Shown piece by piece: positions 6,159 through 6,442 of a stretch of 6,442 bases of DNA (position 1 is its first letter; the number at the start of each line of letters is the position of its first letter). Source of the DNA: Nitrosopumilaceae archaeon (GTDB lineage: Archaea > Thermoproteota > Nitrososphaeria > Nitrososphaerales > Nitrosopumilaceae); NCBI GenBank assembly GCA_020027255.1, contig JAHRAP010000062.1, positions 1 to 6,442 on the forward strand, read 5' to 3'. The notes under the pieces are model-generated. The model saw only the letters and a program-made list of their open reading frames with translations, was not told where the DNA came from and made no database searches. Both the position numbers and the translations under genes were made by a program.

Positions 6159-6442
6159 ATGAAATTAATTTATGTCTTGATAGATGGCGTAAGTGATGGC
6201 ATATATAAACAATCACGTGAGACTCCATTGGAATTAGCTGCTACACCTAATCTAGATTTATTAACAAAAAATGGTGCCATGGGCGAAGTAATACCAATCA
6301 AAAAAGGAATAGCTCCAGAATCAGATATCGCAGTATTCAATATGTTAGGATATAATTTCAATGATTGTCAGTATCCAGGAAGAGGTGTCGTAGAAGCAAT
6401 AGGTGCGGGGATAGATTTCAATAGTGGAGATATTGCATTACG
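6159..6442 (+). CDS. apgM: Cofactor-independent phosphoglycerate mutase, archaeal type; 5' part only
   Basis: Interconverts 3-phosphoglycerate and 2-phosphoglycerate in lower glycolysis/gluconeogenesis. It is a metal-dependent member of the alkaline phosphatase superfamily. The frame is open to the right edge, giving 94 complete residues of a family about 400 long. Visible features are MKLIYVLIDG with the metal-binding D9, TPLELAATPNLDLL (22-35), GIAPESDIAVFNMLGY (50-65) containing S55, the likely phosphate-accepting serine, and YPGRGVVEAIGAGID (72-86), a strong archaeal ApgM signature. The ATG at 6159 fits the family N-terminus best. An in-frame ATG at 6132 would add MANFVSNTN, and the TATA-box spacing favours it if the mRNA is leaderless. 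No Shine-Dalgarno precedes either ATG. It diverges from aroE across a 143-base gap. Confidence 0.9.
   Translation, partial: MKLIYVLIDGVSDGIYKQSRETPLELAATPNLDLLTKNGAMGEVIPIKKGIAPESDIAVFNMLGYNFNDCQYPGRGVVEAIGAGIDFNSGDIAL

Noticed and set aside
6170..6361. Minus-strand 63-codon frame to the right of aroE
   Set aside because: It is antisense to the conserved apgM N-terminal region, so it is a shadow rather than a gene upstream of aroE.
1..6442. Mobile elements, CRISPR arrays, tRNA or rRNA genes, riboswitches
   Set aside because: I saw no inverted terminal repeats, spaced direct repeats or RNA gene signatures; nearly all of the window is coding for conserved metabolic enzymes.

Overview
The window is an AT-rich (about 30% GC by eye) archaeal fragment dominated by an aromatic amino acid biosynthesis operon on the minus strand. 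Archaeal origin is supported by three things: a GHMP-family (archaeal-type) shikimate kinase in place of the bacterial AroK fold, an archaeal-type cofactor-independent phosphoglycerate mutase, and start sites that mostly lack a Shine-Dalgarno sequence but lie near archaeal TATA-like boxes. The gene order, the base composition and the chorismate mutase-aminotransferase fusion best fit an ammonia-oxidising Nitrososphaerota (Thaumarchaeota), probably a Nitrosopumilus-like lineage. That assignment is inference from memory of the group, not a search result.

Layout, read in the direction of transcription (right to left): aroE (6015-5182), archaeal shikimate kinase (5181-4327), aroA (4337-3066), aroC (3032-1938), chorismate mutase-aminotransferase fusion (1933-566), and a tyrA-like prephenate/arogenate dehydrogenase (569 to the left edge, incomplete). 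Neighbouring genes abut, overlap by 4 or 11 bases, or are separated by at most 33 bases, so a single polycistronic transcript is likely. On the plus strand, diverging from aroE across a 143-base AT-rich gap, the 5' part of apgM begins and runs off the right edge.

Together the operon covers an unbroken route from 3-dehydroshikimate to tyrosine: reduction (AroE), phosphorylation (shikimate kinase), addition of the enolpyruvyl group from PEP (AroA), chorismate formation (AroC), rearrangement to prephenate (AroQ domain), transamination (PLP domain) and oxidative decarboxylation (TyrA). The enzymes making dehydroquinate and dehydroshikimate, and prephenate dehydratase for phenylalanine, are not in the window. 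ApgM acts in lower glycolysis/gluconeogenesis one step before enolase makes PEP, a co-substrate of AroA, but the divergent arrangement alone does not prove co-regulation.

I see no mobile element, CRISPR array, RNA gene or obviously new system. The points most worth checking are the fused mutase-aminotransferase and what it implies about an arogenate route, the single in-frame stop codon between aroE and the shikimate kinase, a Ser-to-Ala change at a conserved substrate-binding position of AroA, an altered cofactor loop in AroE, and an 8-codon reading frame whose stop overlaps the GTG start of aroC.
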